From contig NZ_CP170547.1 of assembly GCF_042695135.1 (NCBI RefSeq), forward strand, positions 682,001-746,000: DNA of 64,000 nt, in the 5' to 3' direction. The first letter of the stretch is position 1. Every line of letters begins with the position of its first letter. The notes beneath the pieces were generated by a model. It worked only from the letters and a program-made list of their open reading frames with translations, made no database searches and was not told where the DNA came from. Both the position numbers and the translations under genes were made by a program. Shown piece by piece: positions 1 to 8,853 of this stretch. This DNA is from Epilithonimonas sp042695135. GTDB taxonomy: Bacteria; Bacteroidota; Bacteroidia; Flavobacteriales; Weeksellaceae.

Positions 1-1158
1 CCAGACGTAACCAGCAAGAACGGCACAGATTTTTCGCTTTACATCGGGATTTTCCGGCTGATGGAAAAATAATTCCTGTAGATTTCCCGTGTACCATTCT
101 TTCACATAAGTCGTAAAAACATTTACACCGTATAAAATGTAGTCAGAATATTCCTTTTGCCAATCGATGGTCTCGCCATTTATTTGTCTTAGGGCTAATT
201 TTGCTGCCAACATTCCGGATTCTGTGGCAAACGCCATTCCTGATGAGAAAACTGGGTCCAAAAATTCAGATGCATTTCCGGTCAAAGCAAATCCATCTCC
301 GAATAATTTTTTGACGGAACAGGAATAATCTTTCAAATGTCTCGGTTCAAAAAGAAAATCCACATCTCCGAAACGTTTAACGTAATAATCGGAAAGTGAA
401 ATGGCTTTTCTTAAGGCTTTCGTTGTATCACCATTCTCGGATAATTTATCAATATAATCAGTTGGCCCAACGATTCCGACGCTTGTATTGCCGTCAGAAA
501 AAGGAATCACCCAAAGCCAGACTTCGGTTTCGATAATATCAAATGAGATCAAAGTTCCTTCTACACCTTCTTCTCGATTAATGTCTTTAACGTGAGAGAA
601 AATAGCTGAATGTGGAGACAATTTCGACGGTTTTTCCAGATCTAATAATCTTGGCAAAACTCTTCCATACCCGCTGGAATCGATGACGAATTTTGCGTGG
701 ATTTCCTTCGTTTCGCCGTTTTTATTTTTAACTGTGGTGATGGAATCTGTTCCATTGAATTCTATTCCGATAACTTCAGTTTCAAATTCCAGATCGATAC
801 CTTTGTTGATGACTTCCTGAGCCAAAGTGTTGTCAAAATCTGCTCTAGGAACCTGCCACGTCCAATCCCAGCCTTCCCCGAATTTGTTACTGAAATCGAA
901 AATACAAACCTCATTTCCGCGCATAAAACGGGCACCCAGTTTCTTTTCAAATCCCATTTTGTCAAGTGCAGGAAATAATCCGGCTTCTTCAAAATGATCC
1001 ATCACTCGTGGAATCAGGCTTTCGCCGACAACCAATCTGGGAAATAGTGTTTTTTCAACAACTTTTACATTGATGTTGTTCTTTTTGAGAAAAGCAGAGG
1101 AAACGCAGCCCGAAGGTCCGGCTCCGATAACCAAAACATCAACAATTTCTTTGTCCAT
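1..1158 (-). CDS. Flavin-dependent halogenase-like oxidoreductase, 3' end cut by window edge
   Basis: Reading the minus strand from ATG at 1158 gives an uninterrupted frame of 386 codons that runs off the left edge. An N-terminal FAD-binding motif GAGPSG (residues 12-17) follows a hydrophobic beta strand. Residues 214-219 read WLWVIP, matching the WxWxIP signature of flavin-dependent halogenases, and FLDPVFSSGM further on resembles the conserved isoalloxazine-side loop of that family. The gene diverges from the tyrosine ammonia-lyase gene, so it probably belongs to the flexirubin locus. Flexirubins are known to occur in chlorinated forms, which suits a tailoring role on the aryl ring. A non-halogenating hydroxylase of the same fold cannot be excluded. 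The C-terminal part and stop codon are not visible. Confidence 0.8.
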   Translation of the reverse strand, partial: MDKEIVDVLVIGAGPSGCVSSAFLKKNNINVKVVEKTLFPRLVVGESLIPRVMDHFEEAGLFPALDKMGFEKKLGARFMRGNEVCIFDFSNKFGEGWDWTWQVPRADFDNTLAQEVINKGIDLEFETEVIGIEFNGTDSITTVKNKNGETKEIHAKFVIDSSGYGRVLPRLLDLEKPSKLSPHSAIFSHVKDINREEGVEGTLISFDIIETEVWLWVIPFSDGNTSVGIVGPTDYIDKLSENGDTTKALRKAISLSDYYVKRFGDVDFLFEPRHLKDYSCSVKKLFGDGFALTGNASEFLDPVFSSGMAFATESGMLAAKLALRQINGETIDWQKEYSDYILYGVNVFTTYVKEWYTGNLQELFFHQPENPDVKRKICAVLAGYVW

Positions 1159-1175
1159 TTGTTTAATAAAACTTT

Positions 1176-1183
1176 TATCTTTG
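1176..1183 (+). promoter_or_regulatory. Bacteroidetes -7 box for the tyrosine ammonia-lyase operon
   Basis: TATCTTTG matches TAnnTTTG. A TTTG at 1150-1153 lies 22 bases upstream and could be the -33 element. The box sits 62 bases before the ATG of the ammonia-lyase. Assigned by motif and position only. Confidence 0.5.
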
Positions 1184-1186
1184 TCG

Positions 1187-1194
1187 CAAAATTA
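1187..1194 (-). promoter_or_regulatory. Bacteroidetes -7 box for the divergent halogenase-like gene
   Basis: On the minus strand this reads TAATTTTG, matching TAnnTTTG, about 28 bases before the ATG at 1158. A TTTG at 1219-1222 (minus strand) is about 24 bases upstream. A second TAAATTTG lies at 1219-1226. The two divergent -7 boxes in this gap lie only three bases apart, so the two units may compete for polymerase. Confidence 0.45.
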
Positions 1195-1245
1195 ATGACA
1201 ATATATTTAATTATATTACAAATTTATCTTTTATTATTATAATTA

Positions 1246-2769
1246 ATGAAAATTAGCAACCATCTAAATATTAGAGATTTCCAGAAAATAATCATTGAAA
1301 ATGAAAATATAGAATTGGACGATTCGCTTTTACAAAGAGTGAATGCGAGCTTCCGGTTTCTTAAAGAATTTTCTAAAAATAAAGTAATCTATGGTGTCAA
1401 TACCGGTTTTGGACCGATGGCTCAATTCAAAATTAATGATGAGGACACGCATCAACTTCAATATAATCTCATCAGAAGCCACTCTTCCGGCATTGGAAAT
1501 CCCTTGCCTGCAGATGAGGTGAAGGCTTGTATGCTGGCGAGACTCAACACGTTATCGCTTGGTCGTTCGGGTGTTCATGATTCTGTTATTTATTTACTTA
1601 AAGAATTGATAAACAGGAATATTACGCCGTTGATATTCGAGCACGGCGGTGTTGGTGCAAGTGGCGATCTGGTTCAATTAGCACATTTAGCTTTAGTATT
1701 AATTGGTGAAGGCGAGGTTTTTTACAAAGGCGAAAGAAAATCGACGAAAGAAGTTTTTGAAACTGAAGGTCTTGAACCAATCAAAGTGGAGATCCGTGAA
1801 GGTCTTGCGTTGATGAACGGAACTTCCGTGATGTCAGGAATTGGAATTGTCAACTCTTACAAAGCCAATCAGTTAACTGAAATTTCTATCAAATTATCTT
1901 GTGCCATCAACGAGCTTGTTCAGGCTTATGATGATCATTTTTCAGAATCGCTTAATGCAACCAAAAAACATTTGGGACAACAGAAAGTGGCGGAGAAAAT
2001 GCGCTCATATTTGTCTGACAGTAAATTAATTAGAAAAAGAGAAGACCATCTTTATACAAGTTTCGAAGAACAGGACAAAGTTTTCAAGGAAAAAGTTCAG
2101 GAATACTATTCTTTGAGATGCGTTCCGCAGATTTTGGGTCCGGTTCTGGATACTTTGGAATATTCGGAAGAAGTTCTTGAGAATGAGATCAACTCTGCGA
2201 ACGACAATCCAATCATTAATGTTGAAGATCAGCACGTTTATCATGGCGGAAATTTCCACGGTGATTATATTTCGCTCGAAATGGACAAGCTCAAAATCGT
2301 TGTGACGAAACTGACAATGTTAGCCGAAAGACAATTGAACTACTTGTTAAATGCTAAGATCAATGAGATTTTTCCGCCTTTCGTCAATTTGGGTAAGCTG
2401 GGATTCAATTTTGGGATGCAGGGTGTTCAGTTCACAGCGACTTCTACAACCGCAGAAAGCCAAATGTTATCCAATCCAATGTACGTTCACAGTATTCCGA
2501 ATAATAATGATAATCAGGATATTGTAAGTATGGGAACCAATGCAGCGGTGATTTGCAGAAAAGTAATTGAGAATGCTTTCGAAGTTCTGGCGATTGAGGC
2601 AATCACAATCGTTCAGGCGGTGGAATATCTTGGTTTTCAAGATAAGATTTCATCATCGACGAAAGAATTATATACGGAGATCAGAAAAATAATTCCTGCA
2701 TTTTCAGAAGATATGGTGATGTATCCTTATCTCGAAAAAGTAAAACAATATCTGAAAAGCTATAAGTAA
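1246..2769 (+). CDS. Tyrosine ammonia-lyase (aromatic amino acid lyase, MIO enzyme)
   Basis: A 507-residue member of the histidine/phenylalanine/tyrosine ammonia-lyase family. The Ala-Ser-Gly triad that cyclises into the MIO cofactor is at 138-140 within GGVGASGDLVQL. The catalytic Tyr lies in VIYGVNTGFGP (about residue 49), and NSANDNPI and the QDIVSMGTNAA block are present. The selectivity region reads LQYNLIRSHSSG (71-82), and the whole chain closely resembles, from memory, the tyrosine ammonia-lyase of Flavobacterium johnsoniae. It would deaminate tyrosine to 4-coumarate, the aryl starter of flexirubin. Automated pipelines would probably call it HutH, but no urocanate genes adjoin it. The ketosynthase, ACP and ketoreductase follow in the same operon. 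Substrate choice is inferred, not shown. Confidence 0.88.
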   Translation: MKISNHLNIRDFQKIIIENENIELDDSLLQRVNASFRFLKEFSKNKVIYGVNTGFGPMAQFKINDEDTHQLQYNLIRSHSSGIGNPLPADEVKACMLARLNTLSLGRSGVHDSVIYLLKELINRNITPLIFEHGGVGASGDLVQLAHLALVLIGEGEVFYKGERKSTKEVFETEGLEPIKVEIREGLALMNGTSVMSGIGIVNSYKANQLTEISIKLSCAINELVQAYDDHFSESLNATKKHLGQQKVAEKMRSYLSDSKLIRKREDHLYTSFEEQDKVFKEKVQEYYSLRCVPQILGPVLDTLEYSEEVLENEINSANDNPIINVEDQHVYHGGNFHGDYISLEMDKLKIVVTKLTMLAERQLNYLLNAKINEIFPPFVNLGKLGFNFGMQGVQFTATSTTAESQMLSNPMYVHSIPNNNDNQDIVSMGTNAAVICRKVIENAFEVLAIEAITIVQAVEYLGFQDKISSSTKELYTEIRKIIPAFSEDMVMYPYLEKVKQYLKSYK

Positions 2770-2770
2770 T

Positions 2771-3877
2771 ATGAAAAAATTATCCGTTTTTTTTCTGTTA
2801 AGTTTTGTGCAAATGTTCTTTTCACAAGAGCTGGCTTTGGTTAAAGAAAATTCTAAGATTGGATTTATCAATAAGTCAGGCGATTACGTAATCCAGCCAA
2901 AATTCGAAGCTGCAAAAAGTTTCTCAGACGGCTTAGCAGCTGTAAAAGTAGGTCAGTTCTGGGGATTTATCGAAAAAGATGGAAATATGGTAATTGATCC
3001 AACATTTACTAATGTAAAAGATTTCCACGACGGAATTTGCATTGTAGAAAAAGACAAAACCTGGTTTTATATCAATAAAAAAGGTGAAAAACTGACGATG
3101 CCAAATTCTGACAAGCTTTATGACTTTAACGATGGCTTAGCTTTTATGAAAGCAGGAGATAAGATTGGAGCTTTTGACAAGGAAGGTAAAATAATTATCC
3201 CTCAGGAATATACTATTATTAAGCCTTTTCAAAACGGTTTTGCCAGGATTTATAAAGATAATCACTGGGGAATTATTGATAACAAAGGCAATATTGTTGT
3301 TCCTCTGGAATATTCGGATATCGGAGAATATGTCAATGGAATGGCCTGGGCTCAGAAAGTTCTTACTCTAGGTATTATTGATGGAAAAGATTTCAATGCG
3401 GTGGATGGAGCAGACAAGATTTGGGATTTTGGAAATCAGCCAATGACGTATGCCCGGAAAAATAAAAAGATAGGATTTGTAGACAGAAAAGGGAATTGGA
3501 TTATCGAACCTAAATTTGACAAAGCCAGAGGTTTTAATCAAGATCTTGCGCCCGCTTACGTTGATAATAAATGGGGATTTATTGATATAAAAGGTGACTT
3601 CATCATAGAACCGGCTTACAACGATGCAGAGGTTTTCAGCAATGATGGTCTTGCTCCTGTGAAGGGAAAAGATTGGGGATTTATTGATAAAACAGGGAAA
3701 TTAATTATCCCAATGGATTATGATATTTCTGTAAGTTTCGGATTCAATGAGAAAAATAAAGGTTTCAATAACGGAATTTCCAGAGTCAAAAAATCAGGAA
3801 AATGGGGTTTTATTGATAAATCAGGAAACCTGTTAGGGAACAAATGGTTCTCTAACGCAGAACTTTTTCAAAACTAA
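2771..3877 (+). CDS. Secreted WG-repeat protein
   Basis: A 368-residue protein starting one base after the ammonia-lyase stop. Residues 1-18 form a signal peptide ending FFSQ. The remainder is about nine WG repeats of roughly 35 residues, each with a core such as KWGFIDKSGN or KIGFINKSGD followed by a short strand rich in I and P. WG repeats form beta-propeller-like or solenoid scaffolds of unknown biochemical role. The placement between the ammonia-lyase and the ketoreductase gives tight transcriptional coupling to pigment synthesis, but no catalytic residues are evident. A periplasmic or surface scaffold is possible. Function unknown. Confidence 0.8.
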   Translation: MKKLSVFFLLSFVQMFFSQELALVKENSKIGFINKSGDYVIQPKFEAAKSFSDGLAAVKVGQFWGFIEKDGNMVIDPTFTNVKDFHDGICIVEKDKTWFYINKKGEKLTMPNSDKLYDFNDGLAFMKAGDKIGAFDKEGKIIIPQEYTIIKPFQNGFARIYKDNHWGIIDNKGNIVVPLEYSDIGEYVNGMAWAQKVLTLGIIDGKDFNAVDGADKIWDFGNQPMTYARKNKKIGFVDRKGNWIIEPKFDKARGFNQDLAPAYVDNKWGFIDIKGDFIIEPAYNDAEVFSNDGLAPVKGKDWGFIDKTGKLIIPMDYDISVSFGFNEKNKGFNNGISRVKKSGKWGFIDKSGNLLGNKWFSNAELFQN

Positions 3878-3889
3878 AAATAGTAACCA

Positions 3890-4621
3890 ATGAAATGTGC
3901 AATCATAACAGGAGGATCCAGAGGAATTGGTAGAGCAATCTGTCTGAAATTGGCAGAAGAGAAAAACTATCATATTCTTATTAACTATACTTCGAATGAA
4001 GCAGCTGCAAAGGAAACCTTAGCTAAAGTTAAAGAGCTTGGCTCTACCGGAGAAATTCTTAAATTTGATGTTGGTAATGCAGAAGAAACTTTGCAAGTTC
4101 TTGGCGATTGGCAGGAGAAGAATCCGGAATCTTTGGTAGAAGTGATTGTAAACAACGCTGGAATCACAAGAGACGGACTTTTTATGTGGATGAAATCCGA
4201 GGACTGGAATTCTGTGATCAACACAAGTTTGAACGGTTTTTTCAATGTGACCAATTTTTTCATTCAGAAACTGTTAAGAAACAAATACGGAAGAATCATC
4301 AATATGGTCTCTGTTTCCGGAGTGAAAGGTACCGCTGGACAAACCAACTATTCGGCTGCAAAAGGCGCAGTTGTTGGCGCTACAAAGGCTTTGGCTCAGG
4401 AAGTTGCTAAAAGAAATATCACGGTAAATGCAGTTGCGCCGGGATTTATAAAAACCGATATGACGCAGGATTTTGATGAGAATGAGTTGAAGGCAATGAT
4501 TCCGGCAAACCGTTTTGGTGAAGCAGAAGAAGTGGCAGATCTGGTGGCTTTTTTGGCTTCAAGAAAATCATCTTACATCACAGGTGAAGTGATTAATATC
4601 AATGGAGGAATTTACTCATAA
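3890..4621 (+). CDS. 3-oxoacyl-ACP reductase (FabG-like) of the pigment PKS
   Basis: A 243-residue short-chain dehydrogenase. The NADPH-binding TGGSRGIG is at 7-14, NNAG at 88-91, the catalytic serine at 141 or 143, and YSAAK at 154-158 (Tyr154, Lys158). The C-terminus ends in the usual ITGEVININGG strand. The length matches FabG. It lies 12 bases after the WG gene and 27 before a ketosynthase, so it most likely reduces the beta-keto group in each round of polyene extension, as the ketoreductase does in aryl polyene clusters. A housekeeping fatty-acid role is less likely given the context. Confidence 0.88.
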   Translation: MKCAIITGGSRGIGRAICLKLAEEKNYHILINYTSNEAAAKETLAKVKELGSTGEILKFDVGNAEETLQVLGDWQEKNPESLVEVIVNNAGITRDGLFMWMKSEDWNSVINTSLNGFFNVTNFFIQKLLRNKYGRIINMVSVSGVKGTAGQTNYSAAKGAVVGATKALAQEVAKRNITVNAVAPGFIKTDMTQDFDENELKAMIPANRFGEAEEVADLVAFLASRKSSYITGEVININGGIYS

Positions 4622-4648
4622 TCAATATTATAAGTAGAATATTTGCAA

Positions 4649-5869
4649 ATGGAAAATAGAGTCGTCATCACCGGAATGGGAATTTATTCCTGCATTGGGA
4701 TCTCTTTGGAAGAAGTCAAAGAGTCGCTCTATCAGGGGAAATCCGGAATTGTTTTGGATGAGGAAAGAAAAGAATTTGGTTACAGATCAGGTTTGACCGG
4801 TCGTGTTCCGAAGCCGGAACTGAAGTCACTTCTCAACAGAAGACAGCGCATCAGTATGGGCGAAGAAAGCGAATATGCTTATCTGGCTACCATCGATGCT
4901 TTGAAACAGGCTGGGATTGAACAGGCGTTTTTAGATAATAATGAAGTAGGGATTTTATACGGTAATGACAGTGTTTCTCAGGCAGTTGTAGAGGCGATTG
5001 ACATTGTAAAAGAAAAGAAGGATACAACCCTGATGGGCTCTGGTGCAATTTTCAAATCAATGAATTCCACTGTGACGATGAACCTTTCCACGATATTCAA
5101 ACTTAGAGGAATTAACCTGACGATTAGCGCTGCTTGTGCCAGCGGTTCGCATTCTTTAGGATTAGCTTATATATTGATTAAGAACGGGATGCAGGATATT
5201 GTGGTTTGTGGAGGCGCACAAGAAACCAACAAATTCTCAATGGCAAGTTTCGATGGATTAGGCGTTTTTTCTGTTCGTGAAGATGAACCGGCGAAAGCCT
5301 CAAGACCTTTTGATTCCGACAGAGATGGACTGATTCCAAGCGGCGGTGCAGCAACCTTAATTGTTGAAAGTCTGGAATCTGCACAAAGAAGAGGTGCCAA
5401 TATTTTAGCAGAAATTGTCGGTTACGGTTTCTCATCCAACGGCGGACATATTTCCACACCCAATGTGGACGGTCCAACTCTGGCAATGGAAAGATCTTTG
5501 AAACAGGCCGAACTCTCACCAAAAGATATCGATTATATCAATGCTCACGCAACTTCAACCCCCGTGGGAGACGCGAATGAAGCCAAAGCAATCTATGAGA
5601 TTTTCGGAAACGAAATTCCTGTAAGTTCTACCAAATCCATGACCGGACACGAGTGCTGGATGGCCGGCGCAAGCGAAATTATTTATTCTATTCTGATGAT
5701 GCAGAATGATTTTGTCGCACCGAATATCAATCTTGAAAATCCAGACGAAGACGCTAAGAAGATTAATCTCATAACTGAAACAAAAAATCAAAAAATTGAC
5801 GTATTTTTGTCGAATTCTTTCGGATTCGGAGGTACAAACTCCGCATTGATTGTTAAAAAATTTGTTTAA
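4649..5869 (+). CDS. Beta-ketoacyl-ACP synthase (KAS II-like), complete Cys-His-His triad
   Basis: The start is taken at ATG 4649 (MENRVVITGMG); an in-frame TTG two codons upstream adds nothing recognisable. The protein has 406 residues with the thiolase fold. The active-site Cys163 lies in AACASGSH, His300 in NAHATSTP and His334 in TGHECWMAGA, so it is a competent condensing enzyme. SFGFGGTNSAL closes the domain. It sits between the ketoreductase and the ACP in the flexirubin operon. Which elongation or priming step it performs cannot be told from sequence. It is one of three full KS enzymes in this locus besides DarB. Confidence 0.87.
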   Translation: MENRVVITGMGIYSCIGISLEEVKESLYQGKSGIVLDEERKEFGYRSGLTGRVPKPELKSLLNRRQRISMGEESEYAYLATIDALKQAGIEQAFLDNNEVGILYGNDSVSQAVVEAIDIVKEKKDTTLMGSGAIFKSMNSTVTMNLSTIFKLRGINLTISAACASGSHSLGLAYILIKNGMQDIVVCGGAQETNKFSMASFDGLGVFSVREDEPAKASRPFDSDRDGLIPSGGAATLIVESLESAQRRGANILAEIVGYGFSSNGGHISTPNVDGPTLAMERSLKQAELSPKDIDYINAHATSTPVGDANEAKAIYEIFGNEIPVSSTKSMTGHECWMAGASEIIYSILMMQNDFVAPNINLENPDEDAKKINLITETKNQKIDVFLSNSFGFGGTNSALIVKKFV

Positions 5870-5877
5870 ATAAAGTT

Positions 5878-6129
5878 ATGGAAAAAGAAAAAATTGTTGC
5901 TGTTGTAAATGATTTTTTGGTTAATGAATTTGAAGTTGATCGTGATGATATTTTAAATGATGCCAACTTCAAGACTACACTGGGCTTGGACAGTCTGGAT
6001 TATATCGATATGGTCGTGGTTATCGAATCTAATTTTGGGGTGAAATTAGGTGAGGCAGACTTCAAAAAAGTCATCACGTTTGAAGATTTCTATAACACGA
6101 TAGAACAAAAAATCAGTGAAAAGGTGTAA
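5878..6129 (+). CDS. Acyl carrier protein
   Basis: An 83-residue acidic helical protein. The phosphopantetheine attachment serine is Ser39 in LGLDSLDYIDM. The start is 8 bases after the ketosynthase stop, indicating translational coupling. It carries growing polyene or starter intermediates on a 4'-phosphopantetheine arm. A second ACP lies at 17425-17682, so the locus has two carriers, as in aryl polyene clusters, where the two carriers have distinct partners. Confidence 0.9.
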   Translation: MEKEKIVAVVNDFLVNEFEVDRDDILNDANFKTTLGLDSLDYIDMVVVIESNFGVKLGEADFKKVITFEDFYNTIEQKISEKV

Positions 6130-6209
6130 CAATTTTTTCAATCTAGCAATGTAACATTATTTTGAATTATTGTTAAACTGTTAAATTGATTCATTGTTAA
6201 ATTGAAACT

Positions 6210-7094
6210 ATGAACAAATGGAAAGGCAAATCCAAGGGAACGATATTAGGCTACCGGATTTTCGTCTGGTGCATCAGGAATATCGGAATCCGTAGTTCAT
6301 ATTTTGTTCTCTATTTCGTTGCGACTTATTACTTCATTTTCGAGAAGAAAAGCAACCAATATATCTCTTATTATTTCAAAAAAAGACTGAATTACAGTGC
6401 TTTGAAAACCAAATTGTCCGTTTTCAAAAGCTATTTTATTTTTGGTAAAGTTCTGATTGACAAAACCGCCATTTCCGTAGGATTAAGAAGCCGATTCACC
6501 TACGAATTCGACGGTATCGAAAACCTCAAAAATCTTCTCGCAGAGAAAAAAGGGGGCGTTCTCATCAGCGCACACATCGGAAATTTCGAAATCGCCGAAC
6601 ATTTTTTTTCTGACATAGATTTTGATGCTCAGATTAATTTGGTCACAACAGACCAGGAAGTTACCGTTATTAGGGAATATATGGAAAGTATTTCCGTCAA
6701 GAAAAGCAACATCAAATCCATCTATGTGAAAGACGATATGTCGCATATTTTCCAGATTAATGAAGCTTTATCCAACAACGAGCTGATTTGTTTTACAGGC
6801 GACCGATATTTCGAAGGTTCAAAATTTCTGGAGGCAGAATTACTCAATAAAACTGCCAAATTTCCCGCAGGACCTTTCCTCATCGCCTCCAGATTGCGCG
6901 TTCCCGTGGTTTACGTTTACGTGATGAAGGAAAAAAATCTCCATTATCATCTCTATGCAAGAGTCGCTCAGAACATCAAAAACCGAGATTCACAAGGCTT
7001 ACTCAACTCCTACGTCCAAAATCTGGAATCGATGCTCAAAAAATATCCGCTCCAATGGTTCAATTACTTCGACTTTTGGGACAATATTGATTGA
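6210..7094 (+). CDS. LpxL/HtrB-like lysophospholipid acyltransferase
   Basis: A 294-residue protein with a basic, hydrophobic N-terminus (membrane helix about 28-44) and the catalytic HX4E motif at His122-Glu127 (HIGNFE) of the lipid A late acyltransferase family. A later GPFLIASRLRVPVVYVYV strand suits the substrate pocket. In aryl polyene and flexirubin loci such enzymes are placed in the pathway by synteny, and a role in moving a polyene acyl group from ACP to a lipid or resorcinol acceptor is an inference. An 80-base AT-rich gap with repeated ATTGTTAAA words precedes it. Confidence 0.8.
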   Translation: MNKWKGKSKGTILGYRIFVWCIRNIGIRSSYFVLYFVATYYFIFEKKSNQYISYYFKKRLNYSALKTKLSVFKSYFIFGKVLIDKTAISVGLRSRFTYEFDGIENLKNLLAEKKGGVLISAHIGNFEIAEHFFSDIDFDAQINLVTTDQEVTVIREYMESISVKKSNIKSIYVKDDMSHIFQINEALSNNELICFTGDRYFEGSKFLEAELLNKTAKFPAGPFLIASRLRVPVVYVYVMKEKNLHYHLYARVAQNIKNRDSQGLLNSYVQNLESMLKKYPLQWFNYFDFWDNID

Positions 7095-7133
7095 TTTTCA
7101 ATATATTTATGGCAACTTAATCCGTCTATAGTT

Positions 7134-7222
7134 TATCCTGAGCGAAGTCGAAGGGATCCCAGTTGTCACTCTGAGGCTCTCGAAGAGTCCACTCAAGCCG
7201 GGCTGCAGATTCAACGCTAAAT
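7134..7222. repeat. Fragment of a dispersed intergenic repeat
   Basis: The gap 7095-7320 has no gene. Its middle contains CCTGAGCGAAGTCGAAGG, GAGGCTCTCGAAG and a CACTCAAGCCGGGCTGC segment. The last two are shared with the larger repeat at 62205-62385. This is a partial, diverged copy of the family seen at 38.7, 59.0 and 62.2 kb. Confidence 0.55.
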
Positions 7223-7320
7223 GTATTGCTTTGATGAGTTTACGTCTTTGCGAATCTTAAAGTGTTCACAATAATTTTTTATATACCTTAGCGAGTTTTG
7301 CGTTAAAAATAAAATATTCA

Positions 7321-8853
7321 TTGAAAAAACAATACGACATACTCGTTATCGGTAGCGGCATCGGTGGACTTGTTTCAGCCTTGGTTTTGGCGAAAGAAGG
7401 ACTGAAAGTGTGCGTATTGGAAAAGAATAACCAGTACGGCGGAAATCTCCAGACTTTTTCCCGTGACAAACTCATTTTCGATACAGGCGTCCACTATTTG
7501 GGCGGACTTTCCGAAGGTCAGAATCTACATCAATATTTCACATATCTCGACATCATCCAAGATTTGAATCTCGAAAAAATGGATGAAAATGGATTCGATA
7601 AAATCACTTTTGATAATGACGAAATAGAATACCCGCATTCCCAGGGTTATGAGAATTTTGTCGAACAATTGTCCAAAATTTTCCCGGAAGAAAAAGAGAA
7701 TCTGACAAAATATGTGGAGGAGATTCAAAATGTCTGTAACCAATTTCCAAGATACAATCTTGTTGGCGAAGGAAAGTATGATGAAGAAATTCTGTATATC
7801 AATGCCAAAGAATTTATAAAATCGATTACATCAAACAAGAAATTACAGGCGGTTTTGTCTGGATCAAATTTTCTATATGCCGGAGCAAGCGAAACGCCGC
7901 TTTACGTTCACGCTTTGACGGTCAATTCCTACATCCAAAGCACCTATAAATGTACAAATGGCGGAAGTCAGATTTCAAAATTACTGATCAAACAATTGAG
8001 AAATTACGGCGCAGAAGTTTACAAACATTCCGAAGTTTCTGAAATGATTTTTGATGTAGAAAATGTTTTAAAATCAGTCAAAACAAAAAACGGAAAAGGG
8101 TTCTTTGCTAAAAAATTTATTTCGAATATTGAGCTCAGAACCACAATGAATATGGTAGGAAAAGACCGTCTGAAAAAATCTTTTACCAACAGAATCAATG
8201 ATCTGAAACCAATCAGTTCCTGTTTCAGTGTTTATATCGTTTTGAAACCGAAGACTTTTAAACATTTTAATTTCAATTATTACCATTACAAAAACGAAAG
8301 TCAAGTTTGGAATCAATCCGATTATTCTGAGGAAAACTGGCCGGAATCTTATATGCTTTCTTCAACGGTTTCCAAACAAAATCCGGAGTTCGCAGAAAGT
8401 TTGACCATTCTTACTTATATGAATTACGATGAGGTCAAACGATGGGAAAATACTTTCCACACAGTGGCGGAAAATCAGGAAAGAGGACAGGAATATGAAG
8501 ATTTCAAAAGTGAAAAAGCTGAAAAGTTAATTTCAGAAATCGAAAAGAAATTCCCTGAATTGCGCTCCCAAATCAAAGCTGTTCACACTTCTTCGCCACT
8601 TTCATATCGGGATTACATCGGCGGTTACAAGGGCAATATGTACGGCTACAAAAAAGATTCTTCCAATCCGATGAAAACGATTTTTTCGCCAAAAACCAAA
8701 GTCAGCAACCTTTTTCTGACAGGTCAAAGCGTAAATATGCACGGAATTTTGGGATGTACAATTGGCGCATTCGTAACGTGTTCCGAGATTTTGGGAAAGG
8801 AATTAATTGACGAAAGATTGACTCAAGTTTTAAAGCAAACCAATGAAAAATAG
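7321..8853 (+). CDS. CrtI/phytoene-desaturase-like FAD oxidoreductase
   Basis: A 510-residue flavoprotein. Its N-terminal Rossmann motif IGSGIGGLVSAL is followed by VLEKNNQYGGN (Lys/Glu adenosine-binding strand and the GG doublet typical of the amine-oxidase/CrtI family). Near the C-terminus NLFLTGQSVNMHGILG matches the closing FAD motif. The only start in frame is TTG at 7321, since no ATG or GTG lies upstream before a stop. It could desaturate or isomerise the polyene or a resorcinol alkyl chain. The acceptor is not deducible. It overlaps the next gene by 11 bases. Confidence 0.82.
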   Translation: MKKQYDILVIGSGIGGLVSALVLAKEGLKVCVLEKNNQYGGNLQTFSRDKLIFDTGVHYLGGLSEGQNLHQYFTYLDIIQDLNLEKMDENGFDKITFDNDEIEYPHSQGYENFVEQLSKIFPEEKENLTKYVEEIQNVCNQFPRYNLVGEGKYDEEILYINAKEFIKSITSNKKLQAVLSGSNFLYAGASETPLYVHALTVNSYIQSTYKCTNGGSQISKLLIKQLRNYGAEVYKHSEVSEMIFDVENVLKSVKTKNGKGFFAKKFISNIELRTTMNMVGKDRLKKSFTNRINDLKPISSCFSVYIVLKPKTFKHFNFNYYHYKNESQVWNQSDYSEENWPESYMLSSTVSKQNPEFAESLTILTYMNYDEVKRWENTFHTVAENQERGQEYEDFKSEKAEKLISEIEKKFPELRSQIKAVHTSSPLSYRDYIGGYKGNMYGYKKDSSNPMKTIFSPKTKVSNLFLTGQSVNMHGILGCTIGAFVTCSEILGKELIDERLTQVLKQTNEK

